From: Gallaecimonas xiamenensis 3-C-1
GTDB taxonomy: Bacteria > Pseudomonadota > Gammaproteobacteria > Enterobacterales > Gallaecimonadaceae
Assembly (NCBI RefSeq): GCF_000299915.1
Contig: NZ_AMRI01000003.1
Location: 124,001 to 188,000 of the forward strand
Length of the DNA: 64,000 nt
Reading direction: 5' to 3'
Shown here: piece by piece, positions 9,317 to 17,040 of the stretch
How the letters are laid out: each line of letters opens with the position of its first letter
How positions within the stretch are numbered: the first letter of the stretch is position 1
Notes under the pieces: generated by a model
Seen by the model: the letters and a program-made list of their open reading frames with translations, nothing else
The model's database searches: none
Told to the model about the DNA's origin: nothing
Made by a program: the position numbers and the translations under genes

Positions 9317-11092
9317 ATGACCGCGACCTTTACAGAGCTTTCCTTGCCTCAGCCGATCATGCAAGCCTTGGATGACCTGGGTTTCGTAACTCCATCCCCC
9401 ATTCAGGCCAGTTGTATCCCGCTGCTATTGGAAGGTCGCGATGTCCTGGGTATTGCACAGACCGGTACCGGTAAAACCGCTGCCTTTGGTCTGCCGCTGC
9501 TGGCGGGTATCGACACCCGCCAGGGCGTACCCCAGCTGCTGGTGCTGGCCCCGACCCGTGAGCTGGCCCAGCAGGTAGCTGCGGCCCTGGTCGACTTCGG
9601 CCGTCACATGACCGGCCTGAAAGTGGTCACCCTGTACGGTGGCTCTCCTTTCGGTCCCCAGCGCAACGATCTGCGCCGTGGCGCCCAGGTGGTGGTAGCG
9701 ACCCCTGGCCGGATGATCGACCACCTGGACCGTGGTTCCCTGACCTTGGACACCATCCAGGCGGTGGTCTTGGACGAAGCCGACGAAATGCTGCGCATGG
9801 GCTTTATCGAAGACGTGGAACGCATCCTGGGTGAAACCCCGGACGACCGCCAGACCGCCCTGTTCTCCGCCACCCTGCCGCCGATGATCCGCAACCTGGT
9901 TGCCAAGTTCATGGGTGACTACCAGGAAGTGAAGGTGTCTGCCCCGGCCCAGACCGTGGACCGCATCACCCAAAAAGGCATCATGGTGTTCGAAGAGCAC
10001 AAGCCTGCGGTGCTGACCCGTGTCCTGGAAGCCGAAGAGTTCGACGCTGCCATCATCTTTGCCCGCACCAAGGACGCTACCGTTACCCTGGCCGAGCACC
10101 TGAACCAGAACGGCTTCAAAGCCACCGCCATGAACGGCGACCTGGGCCAGAAAGAGCGTGAAGCCGCCGTTGAAGCCCTCAAAGATGGCCGCCTGGACAT
10201 CGTGGTTGCAACCGACGTTGCCGCCCGTGGCCTGGACGTAGAGCGTATCGGCCTGGTGGTGAACTACGACATCCCCCGCGAGCCTGACGCCTACGTACAC
10301 CGTATCGGCCGTACTGGCCGCGCCGGCCGCACCGGTACCGCCGTGCTGCTGTATACCCCGCGTGAGCGCTTCCTGCTGGGCCGTATCGAGAAGGTGACCC
10401 GCCAGAAGGTGGACGCCATGGAACTGCCGGGCAGCGACGCCATCTTCGAGCGCCGCCTGGGCAAGCTCAAAGAGAACCTGGCTGCTGCTGACCGTGACGA
10501 GCGCCTGGCGCTGGTTGCCCGCCTGGGTGAAGAGCTGGAACTGAGCCCGGCCGAACTGGCCGCCAGCCTGCTGGCCGTGCTGGAAAACCACCTGCCCCTG
10601 GCAGTGGGTGCCGATCCCAAGATGCCGTCCGACCGTGGCCCCCGTGACGACCGTCCGCGCCGCGAGTTCGACCGTGACCGCCGTGGCAACGACCGTGGCG
10701 AGCGCCGCTTCGACCGTGGTGAGCGTTCCGGCGAGCGCCGTTTTGACCGTAACGAGCGCAGTGGCGAGCGTAGCGGTGAGCGCCGCTTCGACCGCAACGA
10801 CGAGCGTCCCCGTCGTGACCGTGCCGAGCGCCCCGAGCGCAACAACGCCGACATGGAAGCCTACCGTCTGGACGTGGGTCGCAGCCACGGCGCTACCCCG
10901 CGCCACATCGTCGGCGCCATCGCCAACGAGGCCAAGATCAGCTCCAAGTACATCGGCCAGATCAAGATCCATGACGAGCACAGCGTGGTGATGCTGCCCA
11001 AGGGCATGCCCAAGGACATCGAGCGTCAGTTCCAGCGCGTGTTCATCTGCTCCAGGCCCATGAAGCTGCGTCTCGACAGCAACAACGGCTAA
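9317..11092 (+). CDS. deaD: DEAD-box RNA helicase DeaD/CsdA
   Basis: A 591-residue cold-shock/ribosome-assembly helicase. The core has a Q motif (G-F-V-T-P-S-P-I-Q), A-Q-T-G-T-G-K-T, P-T-R-E-L-A, T-P-G-R, D-E-A-D, S-A-T and H-R-I-G-R-T-G-R-A-G. After residue 435 comes an Arg/Asp/Glu-rich low-complexity linker with repeated G-E-R-R-F-D-R units. A DbpA-like RNA-binding domain follows (R-L-D-V-G-R, G-A-I-A-N-E). That C-terminal domain distinguishes DeaD from RhlE/RhlB. Codon use is more biased than in the neighbours (CTG, CGT, ACC), as expected for a highly expressed gene. It is monocistronic, with its own promoter and terminator. Confidence 0.96.
   Translation: MTATFTELSLPQPIMQALDDLGFVTPSPIQASCIPLLLEGRDVLGIAQTGTGKTAAFGLPLLAGIDTRQGVPQLLVLAPTRELAQQVAAALVDFGRHMTGLKVVTLYGGSPFGPQRNDLRRGAQVVVATPGRMIDHLDRGSLTLDTIQAVVLDEADEMLRMGFIEDVERILGETPDDRQTALFSATLPPMIRNLVAKFMGDYQEVKVSAPAQTVDRITQKGIMVFEEHKPAVLTRVLEAEEFDAAIIFARTKDATVTLAEHLNQNGFKATAMNGDLGQKEREAAVEALKDGRLDIVVATDVAARGLDVERIGLVVNYDIPREPDAYVHRIGRTGRAGRTGTAVLLYTPRERFLLGRIEKVTRQKVDAMELPGSDAIFERRLGKLKENLAAADRDERLALVARLGEELELSPAELAASLLAVLENHLPLAVGADPKMPSDRGPRDDRPRREFDRDRRGNDRGERRFDRGERSGERRFDRNERSGERSGERRFDRNDERPRRDRAERPERNNADMEAYRLDVGRSHGATPRHIVGAIANEAKISSKYIGQIKIHDEHSVVMLPKGMPKDIERQFQRVFICSRPMKLRLDSNNG
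10660..10830 (+). repeat. in-frame degenerate repeats encoding G-E-R-R-F-D-R
   Basis: Three near-identical 21-bp blocks (GGCGAGCGCCG plus TTCGACCGT-like) and shorter GAGCGC/GACCGT units encode the charged linker of DeaD. It is a site where copy number could change by slippage without a frameshift. Confidence 0.75.
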
Positions 11093-11094
11093 CA

Positions 11095-11121
11095 AAAGAG
11101 CCCGCGCAAGCGGGCTTTTTT
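11095..11121 (+). terminator. deaD intrinsic terminator
   Basis: AGCCCGC, GCAA loop, GCGGGCT, then a T-run directly after the deaD stop. Confidence 0.93.
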
Positions 11122-11165
11122 ATGCCTGGGATTTGGGCCTGTGCCCTTGCTCTGCGGCCATTGCC

Positions 11166-12509
11166 CTAGGCGTCCAAGCCGTAGCGTTCCAGCTTTTTCA
11201 GCAATCCCTGACGTGACAGCCCCAGCTGGCGGGCCGCCGCCGAGCGGTTGCCCCCCTGGGCCGACAGGGCCTGGCTAATCAGCCGTATCTCCAGGGCCCG
11301 TACTTGTTCGTCCAGGCTGTCCCCGGTGGCGGCAGCCTGGGCCTGGGTGGGGTAGAGCAGGGCGATGTCGTCCAGCTCTATTTGCTGGCCCTGGGCGATG
11401 GCTGCCACCGATTCCAGGGTGTTTTTCAGCTCCCGCACATTGCCGGGCCAAGGCTTGCCCAAAAACCATTGGCGGGCGGCGGCGGACAACCGCAGCGGCC
11501 GCCCCTGGCGGCGGCACCAGGCCCCCAGTAGGGCTTCGCACAACAGCGGCAAGTCCTCGGGCCGGTCCGCCAGGGCCGGGGTTTGCAGGTTGACCCCCTT
11601 GATGCGGTAGTAAAGATCTTCGCGAAAGCGCCCCTCTGCCACCCGGCTGGGCAGGTCGGCATTGGTGGCGGACAGCACCCGTACGTCGATGCGCTGCTGC
11701 TCGCGGCCCCCTACCGGGTAGAAGGTGCCCTCCTGCAATACCCGCAGCAATTTCACCTGCATCGACAGGGGCATGTCGCCAATCTCGTCCAAGAACAGGG
11801 TGCCGCCATCGGCCATGGCCAAGAGCCCAGGCCTGTCCCGGTCGGCGCCGGTAAAGGCGCCTTTCTTGTAGCCGAACAGCTCGCTTTCCAGCAGCTCGGC
11901 CGGAATAGCGCCGCAGTGCACCGACACGAAGGGCCCCTGGGCCCGGCGCGACAGCTGGTGCAGGGCCCGGCTCACCACTTCCTTGCCGGTGCCGGAAGGG
12001 CCGGTAACCAATACCGGCACGTCGGTGGGGGCGATGCGGTGGATAAGGGCCTTTAAGGTATTCATGGCCGGGCCGCTGCCCACCAGGGCGTCCAGCGGGC
12101 CGCTGCTGGCGCTGTCTTTGAGGCGAGACAGCTCCCGGGTCAGGTTCTGTTTGGTCAGGGCCCGGCGAATCACCACCGCCAGCATGTCCGGGTCCACCGG
12201 CTTGGCCAAGAAATCCCAGGCACCGGCGGCCATGGCAGTCAGTGCCAGCTGCCGCTCGGCATGGCCGGTAAGGATGATGACCGGCCTGTCTCCCAGGCTC
12301 GGCAGGGCCGCCAGGGTGTGGTTGGGGTCCATCTGGGGCGGTAGGGCCAGGTCCAGCAGGATAAGGTCGGCGTCAAAATCGGCCAGGCACTGCTGGGCGC
12401 CGGCCAGGCTGTGGGCGCTTTGCACCTGGTAGCCATCATCGCTGAGCCAGTCGCTGGCCAGTTCGCAAAAGGCGATTTCGTCGTCCACCAGCAAGATGCG
12501 GCCGCTCAT
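11166..12509 (-). CDS. sigma-54-dependent response regulator (NtrC/PrsR-like)
   Basis: A 447-residue three-domain activator. The receiver domain has acidic residues D9-D10 and the phosphoacceptor D53 in L-I-L-L-D-L. The AAA+ domain shows Walker A (G-P-S-G-T-G-K-E, about 170-177), the sigma-54 contact loop G-A-F-T-G-A (217-222) and Walker B (D-E-I-G-D, 241-245). A Fis-type HTH ends the protein (N-R-S-A-A-A-R-Q-L-G-L-S-R-Q-G-L). All parts needed for sigma-54 activation are intact. It overlaps the upstream kinase gene by 4 bp. It resembles PrsR of PEP-CTERM loci, but no PEP-CTERM genes are present. A perfect -24/-12 promoter lies beyond the kinase gene in front of the bd oxidase operon, the probable target. 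Confidence 0.94.
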   Translation of the reverse strand: MSGRILLVDDEIAFCELASDWLSDDGYQVQSAHSLAGAQQCLADFDADLILLDLALPPQMDPNHTLAALPSLGDRPVIILTGHAERQLALTAMAAGAWDFLAKPVDPDMLAVVIRRALTKQNLTRELSRLKDSASSGPLDALVGSGPAMNTLKALIHRIAPTDVPVLVTGPSGTGKEVVSRALHQLSRRAQGPFVSVHCGAIPAELLESELFGYKKGAFTGADRDRPGLLAMADGGTLFLDEIGDMPLSMQVKLLRVLQEGTFYPVGGREQQRIDVRVLSATNADLPSRVAEGRFREDLYYRIKGVNLQTPALADRPEDLPLLCEALLGAWCRRQGRPLRLSAAARQWFLGKPWPGNVRELKNTLESVAAIAQGQQIELDDIALLYPTQAQAAATGDSLDEQVRALEIRLISQALSAQGGNRSAAARQLGLSRQGLLKKLERYGLDA

Positions 12510-14257
12510 AGGGGAAACTCCAATTCAAAGGTGACCGGCCAGCCCAGGTCGGTACGTAGCCGGGCGTCGCCGCCGTGGGCTTTCATGATGCGCGCCACTA
12601 TCGCCAGTCCCAGCCCGGACCCGCCGGGGCGCTTGGACACAAAGGGCCGAAACAGCCGCTGGGCCAGTTCCGGGGCTATGGGGGGGCCGTCGTTGTGGAC
12701 CCGCAGGCAGCCGGGGCTGGCCTCCAGGCAGATGCGGTGCCCGGCGAAGGCCCTGGCGTTGTCCAGCAGGTTCACCAGCAGCTGGGTGAGGCGGTGGGGG
12801 TCGGCCATCAGGGTCAGGTCCGGGGCCAGCTGCAGCTCGACACCGCTGGCCTGGGGCAGGCTTTGCAGCAGCGGCAGCAGGGCCAGTTCTTGCTTATCCA
12901 CCTTGAGGTTACCGCCGTAGCTGAGCAGGTCCTGGATCAGGCGGTCGGCCCTTTGCAACTGGTCCTGGATATGGCGGCGGGTCTTTTCATCGGTGCGGGC
13001 CGAGGCCATGGCGATGATGTTCAGGGGGTTGCGCAGTTCATGGGCCATGGCGGCGGCCAGGGCCCCCAGTTCCACCAGGTGCTGCTGGTCGAGGCGGCGC
13101 TTTTCCTCTTCGGCCAGGGCCAGGGTGCGCTCCAGATTGTCGGCGGCGCTGGCCAGCAGGGACGCAAAGATCTCCAGCTGCAGGCGCTGGCCCGGCAGCA
13201 GCTCTTCACCGCCCGCCAGTTCCACCTGCCAGCCCTGGGGCTGGCGGCGACATTGCAGGTGCGGGCCGGTACGGGCCTGCTCTCCTACCGGCAGGGCCAA
13301 CCCCAGTTGGGCCTGGACCAGGGCCTGGGCCTTGGCGAACAGGGCCGGCCAGTCATTGGCGTCCCGCAGCTGGCTGCGCCAATGGCTGAGCAGCTGCTCG
13401 TCCAGACGCACCCCGGGGTAGATAAGCTGGCGCACCCAGCGGTTGAGGAGGGGGTAGAGCAGGGCGCTGGCGGTGAGGATCAGCAGCGAGTAGCTCCATA
13501 GCAGCCAGCCGTCCCGGGCAAAACCCAGGCCGGCGGCCAGGGCCGACAACAGCCCAGTCATGGCCGCCAGGCCCAGCCACAGCAGGATGCGGCTGGCCCA
13601 GAGGTTGACCTCCAGCATCCGGTAGCGCAACACAGCAAACACCAGCAGCAGCACGTAGCTGGGCAGGGCCAGCATGGAGTAGGGGAAATGACCTACCCCA
13701 AGGGACGGGAACACGAAGCTCGACGCCAGCAGCAGGCCCCAGCCCCCCACCAGGAAGATGGCGAGAATGGAGCGGCGCACATTGTGTTTTTGCTCACCCC
13801 AAGCCTTTAAAAGCACGGCGTGGGCGCAAATGCCCAGGGCCACCGTCCAGGCCAGGTTTAGCCAGCCAAGGCTGTGCAGTTGGATAAAGCCGGCGAAGGG
13901 CGGCCAGGGTTGGATGCTGGCGCCGCCGGCCAGGCTGGTGGCGAATACCAAGGCCGATGTGCCATAAGTAACCAGTAACAGGCGGCGTTTGCGGGGGGCC
14001 GGGACTGTCAGGTAGCCCAAGGCAAAATGCAGGAAGGCATTGGGCATAAAGGGGTTGGCCAGCAGCAGCGGCAGGGCCAGGCGGGGCTCGAAGGGGCTAA
14101 GCAGATGGCCGAGGCACCAGAGCCCCATCATGGCCACAAATCCGGCCAGGGGGCGTAGGTCGGTTTGGCGCCAAAGCCATAGGGCTGTGGCCAGGCCGCT
14201 CAGCAGGGTGACCAGCATGGCCACCTCGAATACCACCACCAAGCCGGGTGTAAACAT
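12506..14257 (-). CDS. membrane sensor histidine kinase partner of the sigma-54 regulator
   Basis: A 583-residue protein. About the first 280 residues are a series of hydrophobic segments (roughly eight), a PrsK-like 7TM-type sensor with no large periplasmic domain, suggesting it senses something in or at the membrane. A linker of about 120 residues follows, then the H-box A-M-A-H-E-L-R-N-P-L-N (H406), an N-box L-V-N-L-L-D-N-A and a G2-type loop G-G-S-G-L-G-L-A-I-V. I chose ATG 14257 rather than the TTG at 14287: AAGGA lies 11 bp upstream of the ATG, and the TTG falls inside a perfect inverted repeat. It is coupled to the response regulator by a 4-bp overlap. Ligand unknown; redox or quinone state is a guess from the neighbouring oxidase. 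Confidence 0.9.
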   Translation of the reverse strand: MFTPGLVVVFEVAMLVTLLSGLATALWLWRQTDLRPLAGFVAMMGLWCLGHLLSPFEPRLALPLLLANPFMPNAFLHFALGYLTVPAPRKRRLLLVTYGTSALVFATSLAGGASIQPWPPFAGFIQLHSLGWLNLAWTVALGICAHAVLLKAWGEQKHNVRRSILAIFLVGGWGLLLASSFVFPSLGVGHFPYSMLALPSYVLLLVFAVLRYRMLEVNLWASRILLWLGLAAMTGLLSALAAGLGFARDGWLLWSYSLLILTASALLYPLLNRWVRQLIYPGVRLDEQLLSHWRSQLRDANDWPALFAKAQALVQAQLGLALPVGEQARTGPHLQCRRQPQGWQVELAGGEELLPGQRLQLEIFASLLASAADNLERTLALAEEEKRRLDQQHLVELGALAAAMAHELRNPLNIIAMASARTDEKTRRHIQDQLQRADRLIQDLLSYGGNLKVDKQELALLPLLQSLPQASGVELQLAPDLTLMADPHRLTQLLVNLLDNARAFAGHRICLEASPGCLRVHNDGPPIAPELAQRLFRPFVSKRPGGSGLGLAIVARIMKAHGGDARLRTDLGWPVTFELEFPL

Positions 14258-14281
14258 CGTTGACAGTTTCCTTCTCAATAC

Positions 14282-14298
14282 CGTCAACAGCGTTGACG
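14282..14298. promoter_or_regulatory. perfect 7-3-7 inverted repeat, candidate operator
   Basis: CGTCAAC-AGC-GTTGACG is perfectly symmetrical. A third half-site GTTGAC lies at 14259-14264 overlapping the kinase leader. The elements sit between the kinase start and the sigma-54 promoter of the bd oxidase, the position expected for upstream activator sites of an NtrC-type regulator. Confidence 0.6.
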
Positions 14299-14351
14299 AT
14301 CTCTGGGCAGCTTAGACTGCGCTATTGATATGAATCAAGGCTTGGCGCGAT

Positions 14352-14366
14352 TGGCACGACCTTTGC
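14352..14366 (+). promoter_or_regulatory. sigma-54 (-24/-12) promoter of the bd oxidase operon
   Basis: TGGCACG-ACCT-TTGC matches the sigma-54 consensus TGGCACG-N4-TTGC at every fixed position. Transcription would begin near 14377, about 25 nt before the first small ORF. The inverted repeat at 14282-14298 lies about 80 bp upstream of that start, suitable for an enhancer-binding protein. Confidence 0.85.
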
Positions 14367-14402
14367 GAAATGTTGGCACGAGATGTTTGCAAGGAGTGAG
14401 CC

Positions 14403-14495
14403 ATGAGCCAATTTGTCCCCGATGTCGTATTCGTTGTTAGCTGCCTGATACTGGCGGGCCTGCCCTGGGCCCTGTGCCGCTGGATGAGGAGGTAA
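14403..14495 (+). CDS. 30-residue single-pass membrane peptide leading the bd oxidase operon
   Basis: ATG 14403 to TAA 14495 encodes 30 residues: a short polar N-terminus, a hydrophobic segment of about 17 residues (V-V-F-V-V-S-C-L-I-L-A-G-L) and a basic tail R-W-M-R-R. AAGGAG lies 7 nt before the ATG. The SD of cioA (GAGGAGG) overlaps its final codons, so the two should be co-translated. It is the first gene after the sigma-54 promoter. I do not recognise a family. By analogy with CydX/CydS-type subunits it could be an accessory peptide of the oxidase (inference). Confidence 0.7.
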   Translation: MSQFVPDVVFVVSCLILAGLPWALCRWMRR

Positions 14496-14498
14496 CAG

Positions 14499-15893
14499 AT
14501 GGACGTGGCGCTATTGTCACGGATCCAATTTGCTTGGACCGTCAGCTTTCATATTATTTTCCCTACCATGACCATAGGCCTGGCGGTGCTGATCGCCCTG
14601 TGGGAAGGCCTCTGGCTCAAGACCCGCGACCCCCGTTACCTGCAATTGGCCAAGTTCTGGATCAAACCCTTCGCCATCACCTTTGGGTCCGGGGTGGTGA
14701 CCGGCATAGTGCTGTCTTACGAGTTCGGTACCAACTTCAGCGAGTTCTCCCACCTGGTGGGGCCGGTGCTGGGGCCCTTGATGACCTACGAGGTGCTGAC
14801 CGCCTTCTTCCTGGAAGCGGGCTTTCTGGGGATCATGCTGTTCGGCTGGCAGCGGGTGGGGGAGAAACTGCACTTCTTCGCCACTGTGGTGGTGGCCATA
14901 GGCACGGTGATCTCCGCCTTTTGGATACTGGCAGCCAACTCTTGGATGCAGACCCCGGCGGGCTACGAGTTCGTCAACGGCCAGTACATACCGGCCGACT
15001 GGTTCAAGGTGATTTTCAATCCCAGCTTCCCCTACCGCCTGGCCCATATGCTGCTGGCCACCTTCCTGACCGCCAGCTTCCTGGTGGCGGGGATCAGCGC
15101 CTGGTACCTGCTCAAGGGCCGGGACCAGGAATTTGCCAAGCGTGGCTTGTCCACGGCGCTGTGGGTGGTGCTGTTTTTGGCCCCCCTGCAAGCCTGGGTA
15201 GGTGACGAACATGGCCTCAACGTCAAAGAGCACCAGCCCATCAAGCTGGCGGCCATGGAAGGGATCTGGCCTGCGACGGAAAGCCATGCCGGCCTGCGCC
15301 TCTTTGCCTGGCCTGATGAAGAAGCGGAGACCAACCATTTCGAAGTGGAAGTGCCTTACCTGGCGTCCCTGATCCTGACCCACAGCTTCGACGGTGAGCT
15401 GCAAGGGCTCAAGTCGGTGCCCCCCGAAGACAGGCCGCCGGTCAAACCTGTGTTCTTCAGCTTCCGGGTCATGGTGGGCTTGGGCCTGCTGATGGTCGTC
15501 ATGGCTTTCTGGGCCAATTGGCGGCGCCGTGGCGGCAAGCTTTGGGAAGACCGTTTTACCCTGCGAGTGCTGACCTGGATGACCCCGGCGGGCCTGGTGG
15601 CCACCCTGGCTGGCTGGTACGTAGTGGAAATTGGCCGCCAGCCCTGGCTGGTCAACGGCCTGGTGCGCACCGAACAGGTGGTGTCCGACCTGCCGGTGGA
15701 AAGGGTAGCCCTGTCTCTGGGGCTGTTCGTGGTCACCTACCTGCTGCTGAGCTGGGCCTTCCTGCACTTCTACCGCAAGCTTATTCGCAAGGGGCCGCCT
15801 GACATGGCCAAGCTGGAGAAACAGCTGATCGGCATGGAAGCGCCGGGTTATGCCCTCAATTGGGTCCGTGAACTGAAAAGGGAGGGCTTCTGA
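14499..15893 (+). CDS. cioA: cytochrome bd-type quinol oxidase subunit I, cyanide-insensitive (CIO) branch
   Basis: A 464-residue integral membrane subunit that oxidises quinol and reduces O2 without pumping protons. Expected haem ligands are in place: H18 in V-S-F-H-I-I-F-P (b595-type), H183 in Y-R-L-A-H-M and M325 in F-R-V-M-V (b558 pair). The G-R-Q-P-W segment near the C-terminus is present. The length is about 60 residues below E. coli CydA, so the Q-loop is the short form typical of CioA-type oxidases (family knowledge). SD GAGGAGG; the stop overlaps cioB by 1 bp (TGATG). Regulation by the adjacent sigma-54 two-component system is inferred from the promoter. Confidence 0.95.
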   Translation: MDVALLSRIQFAWTVSFHIIFPTMTIGLAVLIALWEGLWLKTRDPRYLQLAKFWIKPFAITFGSGVVTGIVLSYEFGTNFSEFSHLVGPVLGPLMTYEVLTAFFLEAGFLGIMLFGWQRVGEKLHFFATVVVAIGTVISAFWILAANSWMQTPAGYEFVNGQYIPADWFKVIFNPSFPYRLAHMLLATFLTASFLVAGISAWYLLKGRDQEFAKRGLSTALWVVLFLAPLQAWVGDEHGLNVKEHQPIKLAAMEGIWPATESHAGLRLFAWPDEEAETNHFEVEVPYLASLILTHSFDGELQGLKSVPPEDRPPVKPVFFSFRVMVGLGLLMVVMAFWANWRRRGGKLWEDRFTLRVLTWMTPAGLVATLAGWYVVEIGRQPWLVNGLVRTEQVVSDLPVERVALSLGLFVVTYLLLSWAFLHFYRKLIRKGPPDMAKLEKQLIGMEAPGYALNWVRELKREGF

Positions 15894-16846
15894 TGGAACT
15901 CTTTTATTTCCTGCTGTTGGGCTTTGCCATTCTGATGTACGTGGTGCTGGACGGTTTTGACCTGGGCCTTGGCATACTGTTCCCGGTCTTTCCCGAACAG
16001 CACGACAGGGACATGATGATGCGCTCGGTGTCCCACGTCTGGGACGGCAACGAAACCTGGCTGGTGTTCGGCGGCGTTATCCTGATGGGGGCCTTCCCGG
16101 CCGCCTACGCCACCCTGCTGCCCATTCTCTACCTGCCCATAGTGCTGATGTTGGTGGCCCTTATCTTCAGGGGCATCGCCTTTGAATACCGCTTCAAGGC
16201 CAAGAGTTCCCGGCGCTGGTGGGACCTGGCCTTCGGCCTGGGCTCTTCAGTGGTGGCCTTCTGCCAGGGGTTGATGCTCGGTTCCCTGGTGGAAAGCGGC
16301 GGCCAGACCCTGCTCAGCCCCTTCAGTGTGCTCACCGCCTTTGCGGTCATGGCCGGTTACGCCTTGCTGGGGGCCACCTACCTGGTGGTTAAATCCAGCG
16401 GCCAACTTCAGGCCAAGGCCAGGGCGGCCAGCAAACCGCTGCTGGTGGCGGTGATGCTGGCCATGGTGGCGGTCAGCCTGTGGAACTTCGCGTCTGTGCC
16501 TTCGGTACAGGCCAAATGGCTGGCCAACCTGGGCTGGCTCTGGCCCATCCCCCTGATCACCGGTGCCATTGCCCTGGTGCTTTGGCAGGGGCTGAAGCGG
16601 TCGGAAGTGCTGCCGTTTTTCTGCACCATCGCCTTGTTCGTGATGGGCTTCCTGGGGCTGGTGGTGGGGCTCTTCCCGCAACTGGTGCCGGGCCAGCTCA
16701 ACCTCTTCGAGGCCGCAGCCCCTGTGCAGAGTCTCAAGTTCATGTTGCCCGGGGTGCTTATCTTCGTGCCGCTGATCCTCGGCTACACCCTGTGGGGCTA
16801 TCGCATCTTCCGTGGCAAGGTCCATGATTTCGAGGAGGGTTACTGA
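15893..16846 (+). CDS. cioB: cytochrome bd-type quinol oxidase subunit II
   Basis: A 317-residue CydB/CioB subunit with about eight to nine membrane segments. The family block H-V-W-D-G-N-E-T-W-L-V appears near residue 48, preceded by V-L-D-G-F-D-L-G-L-G near residue 18. It stabilises the haem-bearing subunit I. The gene is joined to cioA and to the downstream small gene by TGATG overlaps, so all are made from one message. The last residues (F-E-E-G-Y) form a short cytoplasmic tail. Confidence 0.95.
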   Translation: MELFYFLLLGFAILMYVVLDGFDLGLGILFPVFPEQHDRDMMMRSVSHVWDGNETWLVFGGVILMGAFPAAYATLLPILYLPIVLMLVALIFRGIAFEYRFKAKSSRRWWDLAFGLGSSVVAFCQGLMLGSLVESGGQTLLSPFSVLTAFAVMAGYALLGATYLVVKSSGQLQAKARAASKPLLVAVMLAMVAVSLWNFASVPSVQAKWLANLGWLWPIPLITGAIALVLWQGLKRSEVLPFFCTIALFVMGFLGLVVGLFPQLVPGQLNLFEAAAPVQSLKFMLPGVLIFVPLILGYTLWGYRIFRGKVHDFEEGY

Positions 16847-16938
16847 TGAAAAAGTTGGCTTGGTTTGGCGGCCTCTACCTAGGGGGTCTGCTGACCCTGA
16901 CGGTGGTGGCCTTTGCCCTGCGCTGGGTACTGAGTTGA
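16846..16938 (+). CDS. 30-residue DUF2474/CydX-like small oxidase peptide
   Basis: ATG 16846 overlaps the cioB stop (TGATG); the frame ends at TGA 16936-16938, giving 30 residues. It has an M-K-K-L-A-W-F-G-G-L start, one hydrophobic segment and an R-W near the end. This matches the DUF2474 group of small proteins found after cioB-type genes (family knowledge), functionally analogous to CydX, which holds the haem site together. It is too short for automatic callers and easily missed. Confidence 0.85.
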   Translation: MKKLAWFGGLYLGGLLTLTVVAFALRWVLS

Positions 16939-17040
16939 TTCGGAATAGTCGATGAACAAAGGCTAACTTGCACGGTTTTCTTGAACGTCTTGTGGTGCTA
17001 GCATTGTTAGCAGGATAAAAAAGCGTCAAGGAGCACTGTT

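Noticed and set aside
9425-11095. A 556-codon minus-strand frame opposite deaD
   Set aside because: Antisense shadow of a strongly biased gene; no SD and no recognisable domain.
14374-14390. Second sigma-54-like box TGGCACG...TTGC
   Set aside because: GG and GC are two bases too far apart for a -24/-12 promoter; it overlaps the expected start point of the first, correct promoter.
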